64,000 nt of DNA from Halospina sp040196175 (lineage in GTDB: Bacteria; Pseudomonadota; Gammaproteobacteria; Pseudomonadales; Oleiphilaceae). The notes under the pieces were generated by a model, which made no database searches, was not told the DNA's origin, and saw only the letters and a list, made by a program, of their open reading frames with translations. Below, piece by piece: positions 24,356 to 34,315 of this stretch. The stretch is from NCBI RefSeq assembly GCF_040196175.1, contig NZ_JBEFNF010000008.1, positions 72,075 through 136,074 on the forward strand, given 5' to 3'. Numbering within the stretch: the stretch's first letter is position 1; every line of letters begins with the position of its first letter. The position numbers and the translations under genes were made by a program.

Positions 24356-25321
24356 TCAGCCCCGCGTGGGCGCGCGCAGGCTCAGCCCGCAGGCCGCCTG
24401 GGTGGCGGTGCTGTCGCGGCACTGGGCAACCGCGTGGGCCAAGGCATCGATGGCCTTGGGCCGCGGGAAGGTTACCCGCCAGGCCAATGCCACCGTCCGC
24501 GAAGGCACCGGGTCCACGAAGGGGCGTACCGCGAGCAGATCCGGCTGATAGTTCATGGCGGTGGCGGCGGACAGCGGCAACACGGTTATCCCCAGCCCAG
24601 AGGCAACCATATGGCGGATGGTTTCCAGTGAACTGCCTTCGGTAACCACCCCGCCAGCGGTCTCGCGGCGCTGGTTGATGGTGTCGATCAGCTCCGGCAC
24701 AGATTCCAGGACCTGGTCGCGGAAGCAGTGACCAGGGCCAAGCAGCAGCAGGGGCTGATCCGCCAACTGAGTGCTGTCGATGCGCTCCAATTCCGCAAGC
24801 GGGTGATCCGCGGGCATCAGCACAACGAATGGTTCATCGTAGAGCGGCAGCGTTACTACCTCCGGTTCCTCAAACGGCAGCGCTACAATAATGGCATCAA
24901 GTTCGGAATGACGAAGCTTGCGGCGCAGGTCCCCGGTATAGCCTTCTTCAATGAACAGCGACATATCCGGCGCGGTCTCCCGCAGGCTGGGCATCAGCTG
25001 GGGAAACAGATAAGGCCCAATGGTGTAGATGGCACCCACCTTAAGCGGCGAACTGAGCTGGTTTTTGCCATCCTCCGCCAGATCATGGATGACACCGGCC
25101 TGGTCGAGAACCTTCTGGGCCTGCTCCACAATACGCTGACCGATCCCGGTGACCTGGATACTATTCTTGCTGCGCTCAAAAAGCGCAATGCCCAGTTCAT
25201 CCTCGAGTTTTCTCACGGCCACACTGAGTGTAGGCTGGCTTACATGGCAGCGCTCCGCTGCGTGGCCGAAGTGCTTCTCCCGAGCGAGGGTGACGATGTA
25301 GCGAAGTTCCGTAAGGGTCAT
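24356..25321 (-). CDS. oxyR: OxyR-like LysR regulator, lacking the resolving cysteine
   Basis: The 321-aa LysR regulator has the OxyR-type helix-turn-helix (LTELRYIVTLAREKHFGHAA, CHVSQPTLSVAVRKLE). The sensor region contains GHCFRDQ, holding the peroxidatic Cys. The usual second Cys, nine residues later, is Val (CFRDQVLESV; codons TCT GTG). Classical disulfide formation is therefore not available at that place. It precedes recG, as in related genomes, and is divergent from an SDR gene. It likely controls peroxide defence, but the mechanism may differ from E. coli. Confidence 0.88.
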   Translation of the reverse strand: MTLTELRYIVTLAREKHFGHAAERCHVSQPTLSVAVRKLEDELGIALFERSKNSIQVTGIGQRIVEQAQKVLDQAGVIHDLAEDGKNQLSSPLKVGAIYTIGPYLFPQLMPSLRETAPDMSLFIEEGYTGDLRRKLRHSELDAIIVALPFEEPEVVTLPLYDEPFVVLMPADHPLAELERIDSTQLADQPLLLLGPGHCFRDQVLESVPELIDTINQRRETAGGVVTEGSSLETIRHMVASGLGITVLPLSAATAMNYQPDLLAVRPFVDPVPSRTVALAWRVTFPRPKAIDALAHAVAQCRDSTATQAACGLSLRAPTRG

Positions 25322-25343
25322 GGCCGCTCCCGGGCCGGTAATG

Positions 25344-25370
25344 ATTAAATTTTTCTATTGCAGCATAAGA
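25344..25370. promoter_or_regulatory. possible OxyR half-sites in the divergent oxyR/SDR gap
   Basis: ATTA-N7-CTAT-N6-ATAA lies in the 68-bp gap upstream of oxyR, loosely resembling the spaced ATAG/CTAT elements bound by OxyR. The matches are imperfect and one spacer is 6 instead of 7, so this is weak support for autoregulation. Confidence 0.25.
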
Positions 25371-25389
25371 AATGAGCGGAGACAGCGCA

Positions 25390-26247
25390 ATGCACGATGC
25401 ACGAATCCTGATGGCCGGCTGCGGCAGGCTTGGTCAGCGGATCGGGAGTGCCCTTTCCGAACACCACCATGTATTCGGGCTGCGGCGCCAGGCAAACCGG
25501 GTTCCTCTGCCGCTGACGCCCGTCCAGGCGGATCTTATTGACCCGGCAACGCTGGCGGCCCAGGTTCCCGAAGTGGCTGTTGCCATCATCTGCCTGACAC
25601 CGGACCAGTACGATGAGGCGGGCTACCACCGCACCTTCCTGCAGGGGACCAGTAACCTGATGGCGGTGTTTGAAGCCGCAGCCCGGCCCCCGCAGCGGGT
25701 GTTTTTCATTTCCTCCACGGCGGTCTATGGCCAGCACAACGATGAATGGGTGGATGAGACCAGCCCCACGGATCCACCTCGCTACAACGGCACCGCCCTG
25801 CTTGAGGCCGAGCAGCGGCTGCATGACAGCCCGATTCCGGGCACGGTGGTGCGGTTCTCGGGCATCTATGGCAACGACCGCGATGGCATGCTGTCCAAGA
25901 TGCGCGACGGCAGCATCGCCCCCGATCCGGACAGCGGCTACACCAATCGCATCCATGAGGACGACGCCGTGGGCGCGCTCTGCCACCTGGTGGAGAGGGA
26001 ACTGAACGGCAGCGAGCTGGCGGCGTGCTATCTGGCCAGCGACTGCGAACCCGCCCGCCTGGGTGATGTGGTTGCCTGGGTCCGGCAAACCATGAGCTGT
26101 GAGCCGGTCCGGCCCGATGCCCGCCGTGACAGCCGCGTGGGCTCGAAACGCGTGGATAGTGGGCGGTTGCAGGCTTGCGGTTATCAGTTTCTGTTCCCGA
26201 CCTTCCGCGAAGGCTATGACAGCATGACCCGTCATCCTGTGCCATAG
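25390..26247 (+). CDS. NAD(P)-dependent epimerase/reductase, YeeZ-like SDR
   Basis: The 285-aa extended short-chain dehydrogenase-like protein has an N-terminal dinucleotide site (ILMAGCGRLGQRI). FISSTAVYGQHN carries the Ser/Tyr region of the epimerase active site, and FSGIYGNDRDGML is typical of the YeeZ group. The GGAGA site before the ATG at 25390 favours that start over the ATG at 25372. Substrate is unknown. It is divergent from oxyR and 30 bp upstream of the CrbS-like kinase gene. Confidence 0.8.
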   Translation: MHDARILMAGCGRLGQRIGSALSEHHHVFGLRRQANRVPLPLTPVQADLIDPATLAAQVPEVAVAIICLTPDQYDEAGYHRTFLQGTSNLMAVFEAAARPPQRVFFISSTAVYGQHNDEWVDETSPTDPPRYNGTALLEAEQRLHDSPIPGTVVRFSGIYGNDRDGMLSKMRDGSIAPDPDSGYTNRIHEDDAVGALCHLVERELNGSELAACYLASDCEPARLGDVVAWVRQTMSCEPVRPDARRDSRVGSKRVDSGRLQACGYQFLFPTFREGYDSMTRHPVP

Positions 26248-26277
26248 TAATGGGCCGTTCACTGACTGCGGGAGACC

Positions 26278-29200
26278 ATGGCGAGTAATGAACTGATCCT
26301 GTTCGGGAGCCTGTACGCGCTGACCCTTGTGGTTCTCGCGTGGCTGGCGGAGCGTGCCGGCGGCTGGCCCAAGCGCATGCGGGGCCTGCTCTACGGCATG
26401 TCGCTGGGCGTCTACTGCAGTTCCTGGACCTTTCTGGGCGCCGTCGGCAATGCCGCGGACAGCGGCTGGACCTTCCTGCCGATCTACCTCGGTCCCATCC
26501 TGATGTTCGTCTTTGCCTGGCCCTTCATCCGGCGCCTGCTGCAGGCTGGCAGCCGCAACCGGGTCACCTCCATCGCGGACTTCATCGGCTCGCGCTTTGG
26601 CAAAGACCAGAAGCTGGCCGCGCTGGTCACCGTCGTCGCCCTGATCGGCACCTTACCCTACATTGCTCTGCAGCTGCGCGGCATTGCCCTGGCCTGGAGC
26701 TCCGCGAACATCACAGACTGGCAGATGCCCTTTTCCCTGGGTAATAACGTGAGCTTCTTTGCCGCGCTCTTTCTGGCCTGGTTCGCCATCACCTTCGGCA
26801 CCCGCATCATCGATGGCGCCAACCGCCACCGCGGCCTGCTGGCGGTGGTGGCGGCCGAGTCCGCGGTCAAGCTGCTCGCCTTTCTGCTGCTGGGAGGCTT
26901 CGCCATCTGGCTGCTGGCCGGCGAGACGGACATGCGCCCACTGGGCGAGGGCTCGTCATTCTCCTTCTCGACTTTCGGTGATACGGGCTTCTACACCCAG
27001 CTGCTGGTGAGCGCTCTGGCCATTGTCTGTCTGCCCCGCCAGTTTCACGTGCTGGTGGTGGAATACCATGACCAGGCCTCAGCCCGCTGCGCCCGCTGGA
27101 TGTTCCCGCTCTATCTGGCACTGTTCGCCGTCATGGTGCTGCCACTGGTGGAGGTCGGCCGCTACCATCTTGGCGATCTGGCGATTCCCGGCGACAGCTA
27201 TGTGCTCGCACTGCCGGCGTTCACCGGTCACTCCTGGCTGACCGCCGTGGCTTTTGTGGGCGCCATGTCCGCCGCCACCGCCATGGTGCTGGTCGCGACC
27301 ATTGCCCTGTCCCTGATGATCTCCAACGAACTCTTCATGCCGTTGTACCTGCGCGTGCGCGAGCGCCTGAACCGCCCACGCAATGACCTGGGCGCAGTGC
27401 TGCGCCAGGTGCGCCAGGCATCGATCCTGGGCATTCTCTTTCTGGGCTGGATCCTGGAGCAGGGGGCACGTTTCACCGAGGGGCTCTCGTATATGGGGCT
27501 GCTCGCGTTCACTTCCTGTGCCCAGCTCATGCCGGCGCTGGTGGCCGGGCTCTACTGGCGCCGCGCCCATCGCAATGGGGTGCTTGTGGGGCTGCTCACC
27601 GGCACGCTGGCCTGGCTCTATACCCTGCTGCTGCCGGTGCTGATCCAGTCCAGTAATGGCTGGCTCACCCAGGGGCCATTCGGGCTTGGCTGGCTGCAAC
27701 CGGAAAGCCTGTTCGGGCTCGGCGCTGTCCTTGATCCGCTGACCCACGGTGTGGTCTGGAGCCTGGGCCTTAATATCACGGTCATGAGTCTGGTGTCACA
27801 GGTTTCCAAGGCCACCCCCCTGGATGAGCGCCAGGCACTGGCGTTCATGGACCCGATGCCCGGGCACGGACTCAGCGATGAAGACCTTTCCGCCACCGAG
27901 ATCACTCTCCATCAGCTGCACAGCCTGATCCGGCCGGTGCTCGGCCAGGAAGAAGCCGAACGGCTCTGGGCAGAGCTGGAGCAGAGCCAGGAACAGCGCC
28001 TTTTGCCCTTCGACCGGGCGACCCGCTACACGGTACGCATGACGGAGTCCAAGCTGGGGTCAGTCATTGGTGCTGCCTCCGCCCACCGCGCCATCCGCCT
28101 GCTGGAACGCCAGACACCACTGCAGATGGAGGACATTGCCGACCTCATGGGCGGGACCTCGGAGCAGCTGCAGTTCTCACGCCACCTGCTGCAGACGACA
28201 CTGGAAAACATCCCCCAGGGCATCAGTGTGGTGGATCGCAATCTGGAGCTGGTGGCCTGGAACAGCCAGTACGAGAAACTGTTCAACTACCCGCCGCGGC
28301 TGCTCTACGTAGGCTGCCCTATTTCCCGCATCTATGAGTACAACGCTGCCCGCGGTCTGCTGTCGGACGTGCGCGACAACAACATCAATGCGGCCGTGGA
28401 GCGGCGCCTTGAAATGCTGCGTTCCGGGCGCCCCTATCGGCTGGAACGCCATATGCCGGATGGCAGTGTCATCGAGATCCGCGGCAAGCCCATCCCTTCC
28501 GGGGGCTATGTAACCGCCTATAACGATGTCTCCGAGTATCACCGGGTGATGACCGAGCTGGAAGAAGCCCGCCATACTCTGGAGGAACGCGTGGCCGAGC
28601 GCACGCGGGAACTGTCCGCCGCCAACGAGTCCCTTCAGAGCGAGAATGAACTCAGGGCCCGCATTGAGCGCGAGTTGCATCAGGTACACGCGAGTAAGAG
28701 CCGTTTCCTCGCCGGTGCCAGCCATGACCTTTTGCAGCCGATCAACGCCGCGCGGCTGCTGTCTTCCACCCTGCTGCGCCGCCAGGGGGAGGAGGCGGCG
28801 CCGGAGCTGCGCCACATTGATTCGGCGCTGGCCTCGGCCGAGACGCTCATCAGCCACCTGCGTGAGATCTCCAGGCTGGATTCTGGACGGCTGGAGCCGG
28901 AGGTGCGCAATGTCGAACTGAATCCGATTCTGGAAGAACTGACCAACGAGTTCCGCATGACCGCCGAGCGTAAGGGCATCCAGCTCGACTATGTGCCCTG
29001 CTCACTCTGGATCCGAACCGATCCACACCTGCTGCGCCGCGTGATCCAGAACTTTCTGAGCAATGCCATCAACTACACCCGGGAAGGGCGCGTGGTGCTG
29101 GGCTGCCGCCAGAGCCAGAAGTCGGTGAGCATCCAGGTCTGGGACACTGGCCCCGGCATCGCCGAAGAGGACCAGCAACGCATCTTTGACGAGTTTGAGC

Positions 29201-29775
29201 GCCTGCACACGGACGCCACCCGGGAAGTCCAGGGGCTGGGGCTGGGTCTGCCGATCGCCATGCGCATCGCCCGGTTGCTGGAGCACCCCATCGACTGCCG
29301 CTCGATTCAGGGCCAGGGCTCCATGTTTGCGCTGACGGCACCACGGGGTACTCCCGAACAGACCCGCCGCGATCAGCCCCAGACCGAGGACCCGCAGCTG
29401 AGTGGCCTGCAGGTGGTCTGTATTGATAACGAACCCCACCTGCTCGCTGGGTTACAGGCCCTTCTGACCCAGTTCGGCTGCCGGGTCACCACGGCTAAGT
29501 CCCTCGGGGAAGCCATGCAGAAACAGCCGGCGACAGCTCCGGACCTTGTGGTTGCTGACTATCATCTGGATCAGGAAACAGGGGTGGCGGTGGCCCAGGC
29601 GCTGACACTCAACTGGGCGGTAACGGTGCCGGTTCTGATCATCAGCGCCGACGACAGCGACCCTATCCGCAATGGTGTGCGTGAGGCGGGCTACCGCTTT
29701 CTGGCCAAGCCGGTGGATGCGGCCTCGCTGCGGTTGACGCTGCGGCGCCTGTTACGCCGACGCCCGACGCGCTGA
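26278..29775 (+). CDS. crbS: CrbS-like symporter-sensor hybrid histidine kinase
   Basis: The 1165-aa protein starts with about 13 membrane helices of a solute:sodium-symporter (SLC5-like) domain (to about residue 500). A linker, a PAS domain (LENIPQGISVVDRNL, AWNSQYEKLFNYP) and a coiled coil follow. The kinase has H-box GASHDLLQPINAA, N-box FLSNAINYT and G-boxes DTGPGIAEED and GLGLGLPIAM. A C-terminal receiver ends the chain (Asp in VVADYHLDQETG). This is the layout of CrbS (CbrA lacks the receiver). CrbS with CrbR activates acetate use; the crbR-like gene and acs lie nearby, supporting that assignment. Confidence 0.87.
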   Translation: MASNELILFGSLYALTLVVLAWLAERAGGWPKRMRGLLYGMSLGVYCSSWTFLGAVGNAADSGWTFLPIYLGPILMFVFAWPFIRRLLQAGSRNRVTSIADFIGSRFGKDQKLAALVTVVALIGTLPYIALQLRGIALAWSSANITDWQMPFSLGNNVSFFAALFLAWFAITFGTRIIDGANRHRGLLAVVAAESAVKLLAFLLLGGFAIWLLAGETDMRPLGEGSSFSFSTFGDTGFYTQLLVSALAIVCLPRQFHVLVVEYHDQASARCARWMFPLYLALFAVMVLPLVEVGRYHLGDLAIPGDSYVLALPAFTGHSWLTAVAFVGAMSAATAMVLVATIALSLMISNELFMPLYLRVRERLNRPRNDLGAVLRQVRQASILGILFLGWILEQGARFTEGLSYMGLLAFTSCAQLMPALVAGLYWRRAHRNGVLVGLLTGTLAWLYTLLLPVLIQSSNGWLTQGPFGLGWLQPESLFGLGAVLDPLTHGVVWSLGLNITVMSLVSQVSKATPLDERQALAFMDPMPGHGLSDEDLSATEITLHQLHSLIRPVLGQEEAERLWAELEQSQEQRLLPFDRATRYTVRMTESKLGSVIGAASAHRAIRLLERQTPLQMEDIADLMGGTSEQLQFSRHLLQTTLENIPQGISVVDRNLELVAWNSQYEKLFNYPPRLLYVGCPISRIYEYNAARGLLSDVRDNNINAAVERRLEMLRSGRPYRLERHMPDGSVIEIRGKPIPSGGYVTAYNDVSEYHRVMTELEEARHTLEERVAERTRELSAANESLQSENELRARIERELHQVHASKSRFLAGASHDLLQPINAARLLSSTLLRRQGEEAAPELRHIDSALASAETLISHLREISRLDSGRLEPEVRNVELNPILEELTNEFRMTAERKGIQLDYVPCSLWIRTDPHLLRRVIQNFLSNAINYTREGRVVLGCRQSQKSVSIQVWDTGPGIAEEDQQRIFDEFERLHTDATREVQGLGLGLPIAMRIARLLEHPIDCRSIQGQGSMFALTAPRGTPEQTRRDQPQTEDPQLSGLQVVCIDNEPHLLAGLQALLTQFGCRVTTAKSLGEAMQKQPATAPDLVVADYHLDQETGVAVAQALTLNWAVTVPVLIISADDSDPIRNGVREAGYRFLAKPVDAASLRLTLRRLLRRRPTR

Positions 29776-29790
29776 CCCCGGCAAACAGGT

Positions 29791-30927
29791 TCAGTCAGAG
29801 CGCTTCTTCAGCCACTCGCTTATTTGCGGCCAGATGTGAGTGGGTGCGGCGCTGCCCGCAAGGATCCCCATGTGCCCCCCTGGCACCAGCGCCTGCTCAA
29901 CCTCCCGGCTGGCGACCTGGTCCACGAGTGCGCGGCTGCATTCCGGGGTAACCAGCGGGTCGTTGTCGCCGTAGACCAGCATGATGTCCGAGGTGACATC
30001 CCTGAGCGTATGATCCGGGTCATGCATAGGCAGGTTTCCATAGGCGGTGCAGTTGTCCACCCACAGGTACTGCACGGTGTCCTGTATAACGCTCCCGGGG
30101 TAGGCCACCATGTCATTCAAGAACGCGCCCTGAGTGGCGTTGCGGGTGATGTACTCTTCCGAGTGCAGGTTGCGCACCAGGTCCAGGTAGTTGCGCAGGC
30201 TGCTGATGGGCGAAGTGAGCTTAAAGGCGGTAGCGTTGGCCCAGCCGGGCGAGCGCCAGAAGCGGCGCTTGGTCTGGTGGACCCGGAATCCGAGGGTGTT
30301 CTCGAGGAAGCTCAGGGACTTCGATATCAGCTGGTACTGCTTACCGATGCTTCCATTGGCGTGATAGTCACAGGGGCTGCCCACCAGAATCAGGTTGCGG
30401 ATGCGTTGATCCGCGTCGATGGCCGCCGCGCAGTAACTGAAAAGGGCTCCAAAGCTCCAGCCGTAGAGCGAGACCTCACTGACACCGCTGTGATTCTCGA
30501 CTTCGTCGACAAGCTTGGGCAGGTAGTCGGCGAAGTAGGTGGCGATGTCGAAATGGTTATGGTCCCAGCCGGGGGTGCCCCAGTCGATCAGGTAGAGTTC
30601 GAAGCCGCTGGCGCGCAGGTAGCGTACGAGGCTGCGGTTGGGGAAGAGGTCGTAGATGGACATGTTCACGGCCAGCGGTGCAACCAGCACGAGCGGGACC
30701 TTGTGAGTGTCGCGCTGGACGGCCATGGGGGTGTCGTCGTCGCCCACGGGGATATGGTTGTCGCGCAGCGGTGGGTAGTAGCGCACGCTGACAAGGTCGT
30801 CATTGAAGATGACGTCGTAGGGGGTCTGTTCTGCCTGGACCAGGGTTTCCGGGTTGAGGAAGCGCTGGCGGGCGTTGCGGGTGATTCTGGATAGGCTGGT
30901 CAGAGGTTCATTCAGGGTTTCGGGCAT
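29791..30927 (-). CDS. PhaC-like alpha/beta hydrolase with Ser nucleophile
   Basis: The 378-aa protein resembles class III polyhydroxyalkanoate synthases in length and in segments such as YDLFPNRSLVRYLRASGFELYLIDWGTPGWD. The nucleophile elbow is GWSFGA (Ser), whereas PHA synthases use Cys in G-x-C-x-G. The acid and His are suggested by YGDNDPLVTPE and PGGHMGI. It could be a hydrolase, a PHA depolymerase-like enzyme or an altered synthase. It is convergent with crbS and follows crbR in the same direction. Confidence 0.75.
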   Translation of the reverse strand: MPETLNEPLTSLSRITRNARQRFLNPETLVQAEQTPYDVIFNDDLVSVRYYPPLRDNHIPVGDDDTPMAVQRDTHKVPLVLVAPLAVNMSIYDLFPNRSLVRYLRASGFELYLIDWGTPGWDHNHFDIATYFADYLPKLVDEVENHSGVSEVSLYGWSFGALFSYCAAAIDADQRIRNLILVGSPCDYHANGSIGKQYQLISKSLSFLENTLGFRVHQTKRRFWRSPGWANATAFKLTSPISSLRNYLDLVRNLHSEEYITRNATQGAFLNDMVAYPGSVIQDTVQYLWVDNCTAYGNLPMHDPDHTLRDVTSDIMLVYGDNDPLVTPECSRALVDQVASREVEQALVPGGHMGILAGSAAPTHIWPQISEWLKKRSD

Positions 30928-31009
30928 CCTCCATTACTCCCATATCACTGGACTTTTAGCATTCCCCGATCCCCTCAGGTTAGGTCACGGAAAACGTTGA
31001 GAAAGCATA

Positions 31010-31666
31010 TCACCCGTCTTCCTGGGAGACATCCGCAAGATCCAATTGGCCCAGCTTGAGGGCGGCCTGGGTTCGGGAGTGCACACCGAGTTTACGGAAG
31101 ATTTCGGTAACGTGGGCCTTGACCGTGGCTTCGGTGACGTTGAGCTCATAGGCGATCTGCTTGTTCAGCAGGCCCTGGCTGATCATGGTGGCAACGCGGA
31201 ACTGCTGCGGAGTGAGTTCCGATAGCGCTTCGGCGACGCCGGATTCTTCCTGGCTGACCCCTGGGACGGCCAGGTCGACGCTGTCCGGAAAACAGAAGTC
31301 ACCCTGGGCAACGCCACGGATGGCGTCACCAATGGCTTCCATGCTGGCGCTTTTGGAGATAAAACCAACAGCACCGTGGTCGGCGGCTCGGCGAATGATG
31401 TCTTCACGTTCGTTGGCGGAGATCATCAGCACCGGGGTATCTGGATAATGGGCAGTCAGGAACAGCAATGCGCTGAACCCGTGGGCGCCGGGCATATGCA
31501 GGTCAAGGAGTACCACTGCGGCCTCGGTGAGCCGGGTCATCACCGATTGCAGATCACCGAAGTCCGAGGCCTCTTCGAGGGTGGCGTCAGGCTCTTCCTG
31601 ACGGATCACATCCTTCAGGGCCGAGCGGAACAGCGGATGGTCGTCGGCGACGATCAGGGTTGTCAT
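31010..31666 (-). CDS. crbR: LuxR-type response regulator, CrbR-like
   Basis: The 218-aa response regulator has a receiver domain (DDHPLFRSAL, phospho-Asp in VLLDLHMPG, K in FISKSASM). The NarL/LuxR helix-turn-helix reads LTPQQFRVATMISQGLLNKQIAYELNVTEATVKAHVTEIFRKL. Position directly downstream of acs in the same direction and near the CrbS-like sensor supports the CrbR role in activating acs and symporter genes. Related names for this group include ErdR/AgmR. A stem-loop separates it from acs. Confidence 0.85.
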   Translation of the reverse strand: MTTLIVADDHPLFRSALKDVIRQEEPDATLEEASDFGDLQSVMTRLTEAAVVLLDLHMPGAHGFSALLFLTAHYPDTPVLMISANEREDIIRRAADHGAVGFISKSASMEAIGDAIRGVAQGDFCFPDSVDLAVPGVSQEESGVAEALSELTPQQFRVATMISQGLLNKQIAYELNVTEATVKAHVTEIFRKLGVHSRTQAALKLGQLDLADVSQEDG

Positions 31667-31697
31667 GATTCAGGCGTCACGCTCGCTGACTTGAAAG

Positions 31698-31734
31698 CAA
31701 AAGTGGGGCAACGACCCATCGCCGATGCCCCACT
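31698..31734 (-). terminator. intrinsic terminator after acs
   Basis: Read on the minus strand, a 9-bp stem (AGTGGGGCA at 31702-31710 pairing with 31726-31734) is followed by TTTTGCTTT. It stands between the acs stop and crbR start and would reduce read-through into crbR. Confidence 0.65.
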
Positions 31735-31756
31735 GACCATAGTTGCTGTTGGGCGG

Positions 31757-31786
31757 CTGCGCAATTTTCCGGGGAAAACAGCGCAG
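31757..31786 (-). terminator. second hairpin downstream of acs
   Basis: CTGCGC (31757-31762) pairs with GCGCAG (31781-31786), and TTTTCC (31765-31770) with GGAAAA (31773-31778), separated by a 2-nt internal mismatch. It lies 7 bp past the acs stop. With no T-run after it, it looks more like a 3'-end stabilising or auxiliary structure than a terminator. Confidence 0.4.
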
Positions 31787-31793
31787 TCCCGGT

Positions 31794-33758
<1,965 letters not shown>

Positions 33759-33822
33759 CACTACCTCCTCAATTGGGTTTTATTGGTCAATTCGGGGCCT
33801 TCGTGCGGGAAGGCTTCGTACC

Positions 33823-33854
33823 ACCCAGTGTCGACAAGGGTGGCGCCACTGGGT
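33823..33854. promoter_or_regulatory. 8-bp stem inverted repeat in the acs/symporter gap
   Basis: ACCCAGTG (33823-33830) and CACTGGGT (33847-33854) form an inverted repeat with a 16-nt spacer, directly beside the TTAGACC palindrome. A further CACTGGGT occurs near 33950. It could be an operator or an mRNA hairpin in the acs leader; nothing distinguishes the two. Confidence 0.35.
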
Positions 33855-33855
33855 A

Positions 33856-33871
33856 TTAGACCATGGTCTAA
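33856..33871. promoter_or_regulatory. TTAGACCATGGTCTAA operator-like palindrome
   Basis: A perfect 16-bp palindrome lies centrally between acs (start 33758) and the symporter operon (start 34025). A second, partly preserved copy, TTAGACCAAAGTCGTA, occurs at 33921-33936. Two sites of one kind in the shared control region of acetate genes are consistent with binding of the CrbR-like regulator. The protein assignment is inferred from gene context. Confidence 0.5.
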
Positions 33872-34024
33872 CGGCGGTGAATCCTTTCATGACAGGCGCT
33901 TAACCAGCATCTCAGAGCGCTTAGACCAAAGTCGTATGGAGACTGGCAGCCACTGGGTCAAAGCTGTGCAGTAGCGGTGATCCCACCGTGCACGCGTTGA
34001 AAACAATAATGGGGGGAAATGCTG

Positions 34025-34303
34025 ATGGCATTCCAAAATGAAGATCTCAAGAAGCAGTACTGGCGCGACAACCTGCGCATTATCGGGTGGCTGCTCGCGG
34101 TATGGGCCTTTGTGTCCTACGGCTGCGGCATCCTCTTTGCGGAGGCTCTCAACGCCATCCACATCGGCGGCTACCCGCTTGGTTTCTGGTTCGCACAACA
34201 AGGTTCAATCGTCACCTTCGTGGTGCTGATCTTTGTCTACGCGAAACTGATGGACCGGCTGGACCGGAAATACGGCGTTCAAGAAACCGAAGACGCGAAG
34301 TAA
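34025..34303 (+). CDS. DUF4212 small subunit of solute:sodium symporter
   Basis: The 92-aa protein contains YWRDNLRIIGWLLAVWAF and GGYPLGFWFAQQG followed by a second membrane helix, the pattern of DUF4212 (putative sodium:solute symporter small subunit). These always sit before the VC_2705-type large subunit, as here (12-bp gap). The GGGGGGA site fits the ATG at 34025 better than the one at 34019. It is probably needed for acetate or short-chain acid uptake with its partner. Confidence 0.87.
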   Translation: MAFQNEDLKKQYWRDNLRIIGWLLAVWAFVSYGCGILFAEALNAIHIGGYPLGFWFAQQGSIVTFVVLIFVYAKLMDRLDRKYGVQETEDAK

Positions 34304-34315
34304 CGGGGGCTCACC

